From Bacteroidales bacterium (GTDB taxonomy: Bacteria; Bacteroidota; Bacteroidia; Bacteroidales; UBA932): 6,395 nt of DNA. Location: positions 1 through 6,395 of the forward strand of contig JAFYZE010000172.1 in NCBI GenBank assembly GCA_017548805.1. The letters are read 5' to 3'. How positions within the stretch are numbered: position 1 is the stretch's first letter; every line of letters begins with the position of its first letter. Of this stretch, positions 1 to 6,336 are shown piece after piece. The notes beneath the pieces are model-generated. The model saw only the letters and a list, made by a program, of their open reading frames with translations. It did no database searches and was not told the DNA's origin. Both the position numbers and the translations under genes were made by a program.

Positions 1-273
1 ATAGTCGGCTCCTACATCGCCGTGATGGACGGCGTTGACGCCATCTTCTTTACGGCCGGCATCGGCGAGAACAACGCCCGCCTGCGCCGCCGCGTATGCG
101 AGAATTTCTCCTACATGGGGCTCAAGTTCGACTTCGAGGCCAATGTCGCCCAGGGCGTCGACACGATGCTCTCCACCCCGGACTCCAAGGTCAAGGTGGC
201 TCTCATCACCACCGACGAGGAACTCGTCATCGCGCGCGATACCATGCGCCTCGTGATGGCAGGGGAAGAATAA
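1..273 (+). CDS. ackA: Acetate kinase, C-terminal fragment (5' end outside window)
   Basis: Acetate kinase makes ATP from acetyl phosphate and ADP, releasing acetate, as the last step of the Pta-AckA fermentation route in the cytoplasm. The visible 90 residues match the end of the family. They contain the nucleotide-binding FTAGIGEN stretch followed by R and V residues, then the closing TTDEE segment, whose final glutamate corresponds to the metal-binding glutamate near the end of acetate kinases. The reading frame is open from base 1 and ends in TAA at 271-273, so the gene is cut by the window edge, not broken. The usual proline of the 'PTxEE' motif is a threonine here, a mild variation. A pta gene commonly sits next to ackA but would lie outside the window. 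The stop codon is 3 nt from the stop of the convergent serine hydrolase gene. Confidence 0.95.
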   Translation: MVGSYIAVMDGVDAIFFTAGIGENNARLRRRVCENFSYMGLKFDFEANVAQGVDTMLSTPDSKVKVALITTDEELVIARDTMRLVMAGEE

Positions 274-276
274 GGA

Positions 277-1581
277 TTATTCCGGGAAGGTCTCTTCCTG
301 GGCGTAGAACAGATTTCTGTGAGGGAGCAGGGCCGAGCAAGCGGTCCTGCTCTTTTCGAACATCTCGGTAGTGAAAGGCGCCAGGCCGGCTCCGCGCCAG
401 GTGCTGGTGTTGGTCACGAGCACCCAGCATTCCCCGTCAGGGAAATACTTGATGAGCGCGCTGGTGCCCGAGAAGGTGCCGGTGCGCGTCCATTCGCCGG
501 TGGGTTTGGTATCGTTCCAGCCGAGGGAGAAGGTGTCAGGGTCGAACCATTCAGTCATGCGCCGGACGCTCTCGACGCTGATGATGTCCGGGACCTCCGG
601 CCTGCCGTCGATGGAGGCGACGAAACGGCAGAGCTCTGCCGTGGACGCCGCCCAAGCTCCGGCGCCGGAAAGCGCGCGGATGTCGTTGCCGCCGTAGCAG
701 CGCACGACCTTGCGTCCGCTGTTGTTGTACTCATCCACCGGACTGTCGTCAGGCTGGACGTAATACCGGACCTCGTTGGGGTATTTATCCTGATAGTAGT
801 TGTTTGCGATGTGGAAGTCAACGCAGCCGGCGGGCTTGAGGATATTCTCCTGCATCCAGCTCTCGTAATCGGTGCCGGTGACCTTCTCGATGATCATGGA
901 CAGCAGGAGGAAACCGAAGTTGGAGTACTCCTGCGTGCTGCCGGGCTCGAAAGCCAGGGGCTTCGGGAGTTGGACGCGCACCAGCGTCTCCTGGTCCGGG
1001 GGAGTCCTGAGCCTGTTCTGGAGCATGATGGTCCGGGTGCTGAACATCGGGTCTCCGCCCCTGGTGGAGAATCCTCCCTTGTGGCGGAGCAGGTGCTCGA
1101 CGGTGATTTCATAGTACAGGCTGTCCTTGATAAGCGCGGTCCAGAGGGAGTCGCAGAGTATGCCGTCCGGGCCGAACACATAGTCGTCCAGGGACAGGCG
1201 TCCCTGCTCCTCCAGTTTCATTATGCCTGTGGCCGTCACGAGCTTGGATACCGACGCCAGGCGAAGGATATGCCTTGGAGTCATCTCCTCCTTCTTCTCC
1301 TTGTCGGCCCAGCCGTATCCCTTGGAGAACATCAGCGAGTCGTTGCGCATGACGGAAAGCGATATTCCCTGGATGCGCCAGTACTGCATGAACTCCCACA
1401 CCTCCCGGTCTATGCCCCGCAGCGAAGCGCTGTCGGACATGGCGTTGGTGAGGGTCTCGTTCAGGATGGCATTGACGGGAGGCGGGACCGGCTTCGGCCG
1501 GTGCGCGGCCACCAGTACGGTCACCGTCACCGCCAGCGCGGCGAGGATAGCCAGGGGGGCATATTTCCTCCTGGGAATCAT
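277..1581 (-). CDS. Membrane-anchored serine hydrolase, class C beta-lactamase-like fold
   Basis: This is a 434-residue member of the beta-lactamase/penicillin-binding serine hydrolase superfamily (AmpC/EstB/D-aminopeptidase type). A basic start (IPRRK) and a hydrophobic stretch at about 8-27 form a signal sequence or membrane anchor, placing the domain outside the cytoplasm. The catalytic SVSK (SxxK) is at 110-113 with the nucleophile at Ser110. YSN (the YxN motif) is at 219-221, and RTG at 366-368 stands where KTG or HxG is usual. Families of this type include peptidases, esterases and cell-wall enzymes as well as lactamases, so the substrate is not determined and antibiotic resistance should not be assumed. 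I chose the start at 1581 because its ATG overlaps the stop of the preceding kinase-like gene as ATGA. An in-frame ATG at 1596 would add five residues. It is the last gene of the operon. Confidence 0.88.
   Translation of the reverse strand: MIPRRKYAPLAILAALAVTVTVLVAAHRPKPVPPPVNAILNETLTNAMSDSASLRGIDREVWEFMQYWRIQGISLSVMRNDSLMFSKGYGWADKEKKEEMTPRHILRLASVSKLVTATGIMKLEEQGRLSLDDYVFGPDGILCDSLWTALIKDSLYYEITVEHLLRHKGGFSTRGGDPMFSTRTIMLQNRLRTPPDQETLVRVQLPKPLAFEPGSTQEYSNFGFLLLSMIIEKVTGTDYESWMQENILKPAGCVDFHIANNYYQDKYPNEVRYYVQPDDSPVDEYNNSGRKVVRCYGGNDIRALSGAGAWAASTAELCRFVASIDGRPEVPDIISVESVRRMTEWFDPDTFSLGWNDTKPTGEWTRTGTFSGTSALIKYFPDGECWVLVTNTSTWRGAGLAPFTTEMFEKSRTACSALLPHRNLFYAQEETFPE
283..300. terminator. Possible weak hairpin at the convergent gene ends
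   Basis: Ten bases after the ackA stop, GGAAG (285-289) and CTTCC (294-298) can pair around a GTCT loop. A C-G pair at 283/300 and, in the plus-strand RNA, a G-U pair at 284/299 extend the stem. No T-tract follows on the plus strand. The minus-strand side leads into only a moderately T-rich stretch (about 263-280). The stem lies inside the last codons of the serine hydrolase gene. It could slow polymerase in either direction, but chance pairing is equally possible. Confidence 0.22.
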
Positions 1582-2189
1582 TTGATCAGCCCGCATTTGC
1601 GGCCGAAGTCCACGATGAAGTCAGCCGTGCCCTCGATGCCGAGTATTGAAGAGTCTATGCAGAGGTCGTAGTTGGACGCGACGCCCCAGTTGCCGAAAGT
1701 CAGGTAGTTGTAATATGACTCGCGGTCGCGGTCGCGCTTGGCGATCATGCTCTCAGCCTCTTCAAGGCTGATGCCCTCGCGCTCCGCGACATCCTTGATG
1801 CGGACTTCGATCGGAGCGGTGATGAATACGTCGAGGCAGTCCATCTCCCTCAGCACATAGTCCGATGCCCTTCCGACGAATATGGCCGGCCCCTGCTGGG
1901 CAAGCTCGAGTATGACGTCGCTCTGGATCTTGAAAAGGCGGTTGTCGTTGAGGAAACTCTCCGCCGAGCCGTATCTGTTGATGGAGCCGAACAGGTTGGA
2001 CAGCGTGAAATTGCTCTTGTGCTCATCCCGCTGCATGAAGAGGTCCTTGCTGAAACCGCTCTTCTGGGCAGCTTCCGCGATGAGTTCATTGTCATATACC
2101 GGGATGTCGAGCCGGATGCCCAGCGCCGCGGCAACCCTGCGTCCGCCGCTTCCGAACTGTCTTCCGATGTTGATGATGGTGGCGTTCAT
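1578..2189 (-). CDS. Cytidylate kinase-like family protein (P-loop)
   Basis: This 203-residue cytoplasmic protein belongs to the cytidylate-kinase-like family (Cytidylate_kin_2 type). The family is related to CMP kinase but separate from the housekeeping Cmk. A modified P-loop, GRQFGSGGR, lies at 9-17, where classical kinases have GKS/T. VGRASDYVL follows at 105-113, then the helical lid-like segment with KRDRDRESYY at 151-160, then NYDLCIDSS at 173-181. All are hallmarks of this family, whose true substrate is largely uncharacterised. The start at 2189 leaves 4 nt after the MATE stop. An upstream in-frame ATG at 2228 would add 13 residues without family similarity and overlap the MATE gene, so it is less likely. 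Its 3' end overlaps the serine hydrolase start by 4 nt, which suggests translational coupling. Phosphorylation of a nucleotide or similar small molecule is inferred only from the fold. Confidence 0.88.
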   Translation of the reverse strand: MNATIINIGRQFGSGGRRVAAALGIRLDIPVYDNELIAEAAQKSGFSKDLFMQRDEHKSNFTLSNLFGSINRYGSAESFLNDNRLFKIQSDVILELAQQGPAIFVGRASDYVLREMDCLDVFITAPIEVRIKDVAEREGISLEEAESMIAKRDRDRESYYNYLTFGNWGVASNYDLCIDSSILGIEGTADFIVDFGRKCGLIK

Positions 2190-2193
2190 GGCA

Positions 2194-3591
2194 TTATGAG
2201 ATTGTGCTGCCCAGGATCGAGGGGTCATCCCCGTCGTTCAGCTTGTTGAACTTCCTGAATATATTGATTATCAGTATGGCCGATACAATGATGTTCAAAG
2301 AGTCGGAGATAGGGAAGCTCCACCATACGCCGTCCTCTTCCAGCCAGATGGGAAGGGTGTATATGAAGGGGAGGAGGAAAAGCAGCTGTCTCGTAAGGGA
2401 CAGGAATATGGACTTCTTCACCATGCCTAGGCACTGGAAGAAATTGCCCGATACCATGCCGAAGCCGACGAGGGCGAAGGCGATGTTCATGGTCTTGATG
2501 CCGTGCGCGGCGAAATCTATCAGCTGGGGATCGTTGGTGAACAAACTCACGGCCTGCCTGGGCAGGAGTTCGGAAACGAGGAAGCAGAGCGTGGTGACAA
2601 GTACCTCCCATTTGGCCGTCAGGATGAATACCTCCTTCACCCTAGAGTATTGCCGCGCGCCGTAGTTGTAGCCCGCAATCGGCTGCAGGCCTTGGTTGAA
2701 TCCCATGCAGATCATTACGAAAAGCATGGTCAGGCGGTTCACGATGCCGTAAGCGCCGATGGCGAGGTCGCCGCCGTACTTGCGCAGCTGCTGGTTGATG
2801 AAAAGGGCCACCAGGCAGGATGCAGCATTCATCAGGAAGGGTCCGAGGCCGATAGCCAGGGACTGCTTGGCGATGCGCCAGTCGAGCTGGAACAGCGGCC
2901 TGGGGAAATGCAGGAAATTGTCCTTGCGCGAGAGGTAGCGCATCGAATAGCTCAGCGCCATCGTCTGGCATAGGACGGTTGCGAGCGCGGCTCCCTGGAT
3001 GCCCAGGTCCAGCACGAAGATGAATATGGGGTCCAGTATCGCGTTCGAAGCCACCGTGAACAGGGTCAGGCCCATGGCGAGCTTGGGATTGCCAGCCGCG
3101 CGTATGATGCCGTTGAAACCGAAATACAGGTGCGTGATGACGTTGCCCAGAAGGATGATAGTCATGTACTTGCGGGCGAACGGTATGGTATTGTCGCTGG
3201 CCCCGAAGAAATAGAGTATCGGGTCGAGGAACGATAGTGTGACGATGGTGAAGAGGATGCTGATGACGACGTTGAGCGTAAGGACGTTGGACAGCACCTT
3301 GCCGGCGGTGGAATAATTCTTCTGCCCCAGCAGGACCGAGATCAGCGTCATGGCTCCCACGCCCACCAGCGTGCCGAGGGCTGCGGAGAGGTTCATCAGC
3401 GGGAAAGTCACCGCGAGTCCGGAGATGGCATAGGATCCTACGTCCTTGATATGGCCGATGTAGATGCTGTCGACCATATTGTAAAGAGAAGCCGCAGTCT
3501 GGGCGATGATGCCCGGGACTGCGTACATCTTCAGAAGTTTTCCAATCCTCTCGGTTCCCAGCTCAGTGGGTGCTGCGCCTGCCAACGCCAT
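2194..3591 (-). CDS. MATE family efflux transporter
   Basis: This is a 465-residue integral inner-membrane protein of the multidrug and toxic compound extrusion family, which exports organic cations, drugs or metabolites in exchange for Na+ or H+. Length and hydrophobic pattern fit the usual two bundles of six helices. The N-terminal half has LYNMVDSIYIG at 36-46, the conserved start of helix 1, and GNPK at 167-170. The C-terminal half has QGLQPIAGYNYGA at 300-312, typical of the MepA/DinF-like branch. The protein appears complete, and its tail from about 445 is hydrophilic. The start at 3591 lies 2 nt after the stop of the FKBP lipoprotein gene, and the kinase-like gene begins 4 nt after its own stop, so it is translated from the operon transcript. 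The substrate cannot be read from sequence. Confidence 0.95.
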   Translation of the reverse strand: MALAGAAPTELGTERIGKLLKMYAVPGIIAQTAASLYNMVDSIYIGHIKDVGSYAISGLAVTFPLMNLSAALGTLVGVGAMTLISVLLGQKNYSTAGKVLSNVLTLNVVISILFTIVTLSFLDPILYFFGASDNTIPFARKYMTIILLGNVITHLYFGFNGIIRAAGNPKLAMGLTLFTVASNAILDPIFIFVLDLGIQGAALATVLCQTMALSYSMRYLSRKDNFLHFPRPLFQLDWRIAKQSLAIGLGPFLMNAASCLVALFINQQLRKYGGDLAIGAYGIVNRLTMLFVMICMGFNQGLQPIAGYNYGARQYSRVKEVFILTAKWEVLVTTLCFLVSELLPRQAVSLFTNDPQLIDFAAHGIKTMNIAFALVGFGMVSGNFFQCLGMVKKSIFLSLTRQLLFLLPFIYTLPIWLEEDGVWWSFPISDSLNIIVSAILIINIFRKFNKLNDGDDPSILGSTIS

Positions 3592-3593
3592 CG

Positions 3594-4628
3594 TTATTTG
3601 TTTTCAGTGCCGATCATTTCAATGTCGAAGCGGAGGGGGGAGTATGCCGGTATCTGGTCCTTGGCCGTGCTTTCATATCCCAGGTCCGAGTAGAATATGC
3701 AGGTACCCTTCTCTCCTGCCTTCATCAGGGATATGCAGTAGGAGAAACCTTTGACGAGGCTGGCTGTCGAGCCGGAACTGGTCGTGAAAGTGATCTCCTC
3801 GTAATTGTCGTTCAGCGTTACCTTCATGGGCGAGTACTCGCCGCCGCTGTTGTAGATGCCGGCATCCTTGGCGACTTCGGATATGGATGTGTCGAAAATG
3901 TCGCCGTTCAGGAGCCTGCCGGTGTAGTTGAGATAAACCGTGGCGCCGCTGTCGAAGGGAGTGTCGTCGTCCGGGGCCTTGGTCTGGATGTAGTAGAATC
4001 CGTACTTGAGCGAATCCACGGGGTGCGTATAATTGTGGGTAAGGTAACGGGAAATCGAATCCAGCTGCCACTCCGTGAGGTCCTTGAAGACTTCGTGAAG
4101 CGTCAGGGTGAGGATGACGTCGCTGCCGGTGACCTTTTCCAGGTACTCTTCTTCCGTGGAGGCGCGGACGGTCATCGTATTGAACCAGCCCGGGATGACG
4201 GCCTTGCGGGTGCCTCCGACGTTCATGCTGTTGATAACCATATCCTGTCCCGCTGTAACGGCGGTGGAGTTGCGCGGGCGGACGACGGGGCCGTAGTACT
4301 TGGATGCGCCGGCATATGTGCCAAGCTGCTTGGCCACGTCAGCGTCCGTAGTCTCGGTTATGGTCCCTTCAAGGTCGGAGGAAGTATAGGAAATGTAGGC
4401 GTAGGGATAATCCGACGGATCTCCTGCCTTGGGTCCCTGCCCGACGGTCTCTTCTATGATGTATATGCCCAGCCCATCCCTAACGGCATCCGGGTGGTTG
4501 ATCTTCATCCATGCGTCGAAATAGCGCTTGTTGGAGTCGTTGATCCCGGCCTGCTCGGAGCGGACGCATGAGAAGCAAACTGCGGCGGCCGCCGCGATGA
4601 CTAGTATACCAAATCTGTTCATTTTCAT
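3594..4628 (-). CDS. FKBP-type peptidyl-prolyl isomerase lipoprotein with two FKBP-like domains
   Basis: This 344-residue probable lipoprotein has a basic start, a hydrophobic run at 7-19 and a candidate lipidation cysteine at Cys21 (context VCFSC, an imperfect lipobox). The C-terminal domain at about 208-340 is FKBP-like, the fold of enzymes that speed proline isomerisation during protein folding. It keeps the equivalents of human FKBP12 Tyr26 (YTG at 235-237) and Phe36-Asp37 (FDTS at 245-248). It also has a KGF in place of the Trp59 region and the closing IPAYSPLRFDIE pattern. Residues about 52-181 follow the same order of elements (YTS, EG, AGQDM, VIPGW, ILTLTLHEV) but lack the FD pair, so they look like a degenerate second FKBP domain. 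ATG at 4628 is 6 nt after the upstream stop, and ATG at 4622 is an alternative start. Its location should be periplasm-facing or the outer membrane. Confidence 0.88.
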   Translation of the reverse strand: MKMNRFGILVIAAAAAVCFSCVRSEQAGINDSNKRYFDAWMKINHPDAVRDGLGIYIIEETVGQGPKAGDPSDYPYAYISYTSSDLEGTITETTDADVAKQLGTYAGASKYYGPVVRPRNSTAVTAGQDMVINSMNVGGTRKAVIPGWFNTMTVRASTEEEYLEKVTGSDVILTLTLHEVFKDLTEWQLDSISRYLTHNYTHPVDSLKYGFYYIQTKAPDDDTPFDSGATVYLNYTGRLLNGDIFDTSISEVAKDAGIYNSGGEYSPMKVTLNDNYEEITFTTSSGSTASLVKGFSYCISLMKAGEKGTCIFYSDLGYESTAKDQIPAYSPLRFDIEMIGTENK

Positions 4629-4634
4629 TCTGTT

Positions 4635-5183
4635 CTAGTTTTCAACCTGCTGCACCCAGATCCTGAATGCCAGGGGAGCGTTTGCAGGAATCGTGCCGAT
4701 TTTGCTCTTGCCGAAGGCATATTTGCCGGAAAAGAGTATGTAGCATTCCTCTCCTTCACGGACTCCCTCCAGACCGCTGCGCAGTCCGTCGATGATGTCC
4801 TTGTCGGAAAGGTCTATCTCAAGCGGGACGAAAACCGATTCGTCGGTGAGTTTCCATCCCGCGGAAGATGCGAAATCCTTGTAGTTGGTGGCGAAGAGGG
4901 TGGAGTTGCCGACCGACCCGGAACTGAAGTTATATCCGGCATAGTAGATGGTGGCCTTGCCGCGGGCGGTAAGCTCGACACCCGTCCCTTCGGAGACCAC
5001 CACCCTGGTGGCGCCGCCGTTGTGGACAACCCTCGTATCGGGATTGTCGGCCTGGCGTTTCTGCACGAAGCTCTCTATCCTGGTCTCCTGGTTGGCGTAC
5101 ATGAGCTCCCTGCTCTCCTTCGTGCAGGAGACTAGGGCCATGGCCGAAGCCAGGAAAAGGGTGGCAATGTATCTGAATCTCAT
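4635..5183 (-). CDS. Short FKBP-like lipoprotein, possibly with reduced isomerase activity
   Basis: This 182-residue probable lipoprotein has a hydrophobic signal sequence at about 6-18 and a good lipobox ALVSC with Cys20. An FKBP-like fold covers about 54-180. It includes IYYAGY at 79-84 (Tyr26 region), a GLEGVREGEECYILF segment at 138-151, and the closing IPANAPLAFRI at 165-175. At the place where active FKBPs carry Phe-Asp (Phe36-Asp37 of FKBP12), this protein reads LFAT at 96-99, so the aspartate is replaced by alanine. Together with a leucine at the Trp59 position this may weaken catalysis, leaving a chaperone or binding role. It is broadly similar to GldI-like FKBP lipoproteins of Bacteroidota, but a link to gliding is not supported here. 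I chose ATG at 5183, 5 nt after the stop of the DHH gene. A TTG at 5192, overlapping that stop as TTGA, would add three residues. Confidence 0.84.
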   Translation of the reverse strand: MRFRYIATLFLASAMALVSCTKESRELMYANQETRIESFVQKRQADNPDTRVVHNGGATRVVVSEGTGVELTARGKATIYYAGYNFSSGSVGNSTLFATNYKDFASSAGWKLTDESVFVPLEIDLSDKDIIDGLRSGLEGVREGEECYILFSGKYAFGKSKIGTIPANAPLAFRIWVQQVEN

Positions 5184-5188
5184 TCTTT

Positions 5189-6238
5189 TCAATCCTTGAA
5201 AAACTCGTCGGTGATCCTTTCCAGGTACGCTTCGGCCATCGATGCTTCGGCGATGTCACCGGGGAAATACAGGCGCCCTCCGGCGGCCTGCTCATGACCC
5301 CCGCCATGGAAGCGGGTCGAGGCGAGACGGAATGCGGAGGTGCCGCGCTTGGAGCGTATGGACACCCTGAAGAAGCCGTCGTCCTCGCGGAGGAACATGC
5401 TCATCCTCACCTTGTCCAGGGTGAGCGGCATGTTCACGATGCCTTCGGTCTCGCCCTCGCGGATGTCGTACTCCTCCAGCTCGGAACGCCTGACGACGAT
5501 GTACGAGACGCCGTTGGGCAGGATGCGCATGTTGTCCTTGACCAGGTGCCCGGTCATGCGCAGGCGGTTCTCGCGGAAACGGTTGTAAAGCTCCGAGATG
5601 ATGCCGTCCCTGTCCACTCCGGCCTCAAGCATGCGGGACGCCATCTCAAAAGTGCTCGGGAATACCGAGTTGGCGAAATTGTTGGTGTCCGTGGTCATGC
5701 CGGTCATCAGGGCGCGCAGCACTGGCATGGGGAGTTTCGAGGCGTCACCGCCGGCCCACTTGGTCTCGACCAGGATGTAGAAGAGGAGCTCGCATGTCGA
5801 GGATATCTCCGTCTCGGAGAAAACCAGGTCGAAATCCTTCTCCTGAGGGCCGATATGGTGGTCGATGAGGAGTTTGGCGGCGCGTGAGGCCTGCAGGGCT
5901 TCCTGCATGCCTTCCGCGCGGTCGAAACCGCTGAAATCCATGCCGATCACGAGGTCGCTCCCGGCGATCCGGGCCTTGACGGCCACGGGATCGAGGTCGC
6001 ACCTCATGACATGTCCGTCGCATGTCTCACCAACCACGAAAGCGAGGTTGTCCGGGTAGCCGTCGGGAAGGAGCAGCACTGCGTCCTTGCCGAGGCCCCT
6101 GAGCAGGCATACCATGGCTGAGGTGCTGCCTATGGCGTCTCCGTCGGGTCTCGTATGGGTGACGACGGAGACCTTGGAGGCCGCTTCCAGCATGCTTTCA
6201 AGCCTGTGTATCTTCGCTTCTGTGACGGTTGGGGTCAT
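5189..6238 (-). CDS. nrnA: DHH/DHHA1 family phosphoesterase, NrnA type (nanoRNase / pAp phosphatase / c-di-AMP family)
   Basis: This is a 349-residue cytoplasmic metal-dependent phosphoesterase. Relatives degrade short RNA oligonucleotides, remove phosphate from 3'-phosphoadenosine 5'-phosphate, or hydrolyse c-di-AMP or pApA; which of these applies is not shown by sequence. The DHH domain has HTRPDGD at 28-34 (metal ligands His28, Asp32, Asp34), Asp101 in GMDFSG, the name-giving DHH at 126-128 and Asp184 in TTDTNN. The DHHA1 domain ends with the substrate-binding HGGGHEQAAGG at 311-321. All catalytic motifs are intact and the length is normal. I chose ATG at 6238, where family similarity begins and an A-rich stretch precedes the codon. 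An in-frame ATG at 6283 would add 15 unlike residues and lie upstream of the proposed promoter -7 box. It is the first gene of the operon. Confidence 0.92.
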   Translation of the reverse strand: MTPTVTEAKIHRLESMLEAASKVSVVTHTRPDGDAIGSTSAMVCLLRGLGKDAVLLLPDGYPDNLAFVVGETCDGHVMRCDLDPVAVKARIAGSDLVIGMDFSGFDRAEGMQEALQASRAAKLLIDHHIGPQEKDFDLVFSETEISSTCELLFYILVETKWAGGDASKLPMPVLRALMTGMTTDTNNFANSVFPSTFEMASRMLEAGVDRDGIISELYNRFRENRLRMTGHLVKDNMRILPNGVSYIVVRRSELEEYDIREGETEGIVNMPLTLDKVRMSMFLREDDGFFRVSIRSKRGTSAFRLASTRFHGGGHEQAAGGRLYFPGDIAEASMAEAYLERITDEFFKD

Positions 6239-6255
6239 ATCTTTTTTTTCAGATG

Positions 6256-6286
6256 CAAATTTACAAAGATTATTGCATTTCATAAA
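6256..6286 (-). promoter_or_regulatory. Putative Bacteroidota-type promoter of the six-gene operon
   Basis: On the minus strand, TAAATTTG at 6263-6256 matches the Bacteroidota -7 consensus TAnnTTTG exactly. A TTTA at 6286-6283, spaced 19 bp, matches three of four bases of the -33 TTTG box. Transcription would begin near 6249, leaving a leader of roughly 11 nt before the ATG at 6238. This supports the shorter start for the DHH gene. The region is AT-rich compared with its surroundings. No experimental start site is known. Confidence 0.55.
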
Positions 6287-6303
6287 TGATTTTTATAACT
6301 TTG
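6272..6303 (+). promoter_or_regulatory. Putative Bacteroidota-type promoter of the rightward gene
   Basis: TAACTTTG at 6296-6303 matches the -7 consensus TAnnTTTG. ATTG at 6272-6275, spaced 20 bp, matches three of four bases of the -33 box TTTG. Transcription would begin near 6310, giving an A-rich leader of about 27 nt before the ATG at 6337. Its -33 side is interleaved with the minus-strand promoter, so the two may compete for polymerase. Confidence 0.6.
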
Positions 6304-6336
6304 TCCGACATTTGATTATAATAAAACTCAAAAATA

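Noticed and set aside
277..1581. Calling the serine hydrolase an antibiotic-resistance beta-lactamase
   Set aside because: The fold is shared with many peptidases and esterases, and the third motif is RTG. Sequence alone does not support lactam hydrolysis.
319..1671. A 450-codon plus-strand open frame, longer than the serine hydrolase gene it overlaps
   Set aside because: It lies wholly antisense to the serine hydrolase and the end of the kinase-like gene, both of which have clear family motifs. The translation is rich in Ala, Gly, Val, His and Arg with no recognisable domain, as expected from the reverse strand of GC-rich coding sequence.
1578..2189. Calling the P-loop protein the housekeeping CMP kinase (cmk)
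   Set aside because: The P-loop is GSGGR instead of GSGKS/T and the later motifs fit the separate cytidylate-kinase-like family.
2190..2228. Extended start of the kinase-like gene at 2228
   Set aside because: It would add 13 residues before the conserved first strand and overlap the MATE gene by 35 nt. The ATG at 2189 directly after the MATE stop fits better.
3570..4571. A 333-codon plus-strand open frame opposite the two-domain FKBP lipoprotein
   Set aside because: It is the antisense of a convincing lipoprotein gene. The product is low in complexity (Val, Gly, Asp, Ala) and shows no family motif or sensible promoter.
4635..5183. Gliding-motility protein GldI
   Set aside because: GldI is also an FKBP-like lipoprotein, but no other gld gene is present and the aspartate of the active site is missing. 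The name cannot be justified.
6239..6283. Extended N-terminus of the DHH phosphoesterase starting at 6283
   Set aside because: The extra 15 residues do not resemble the family, and the proposed -7 box at 6256-6263 would lie inside the coding sequence. The ATG at 6238 is better supported.
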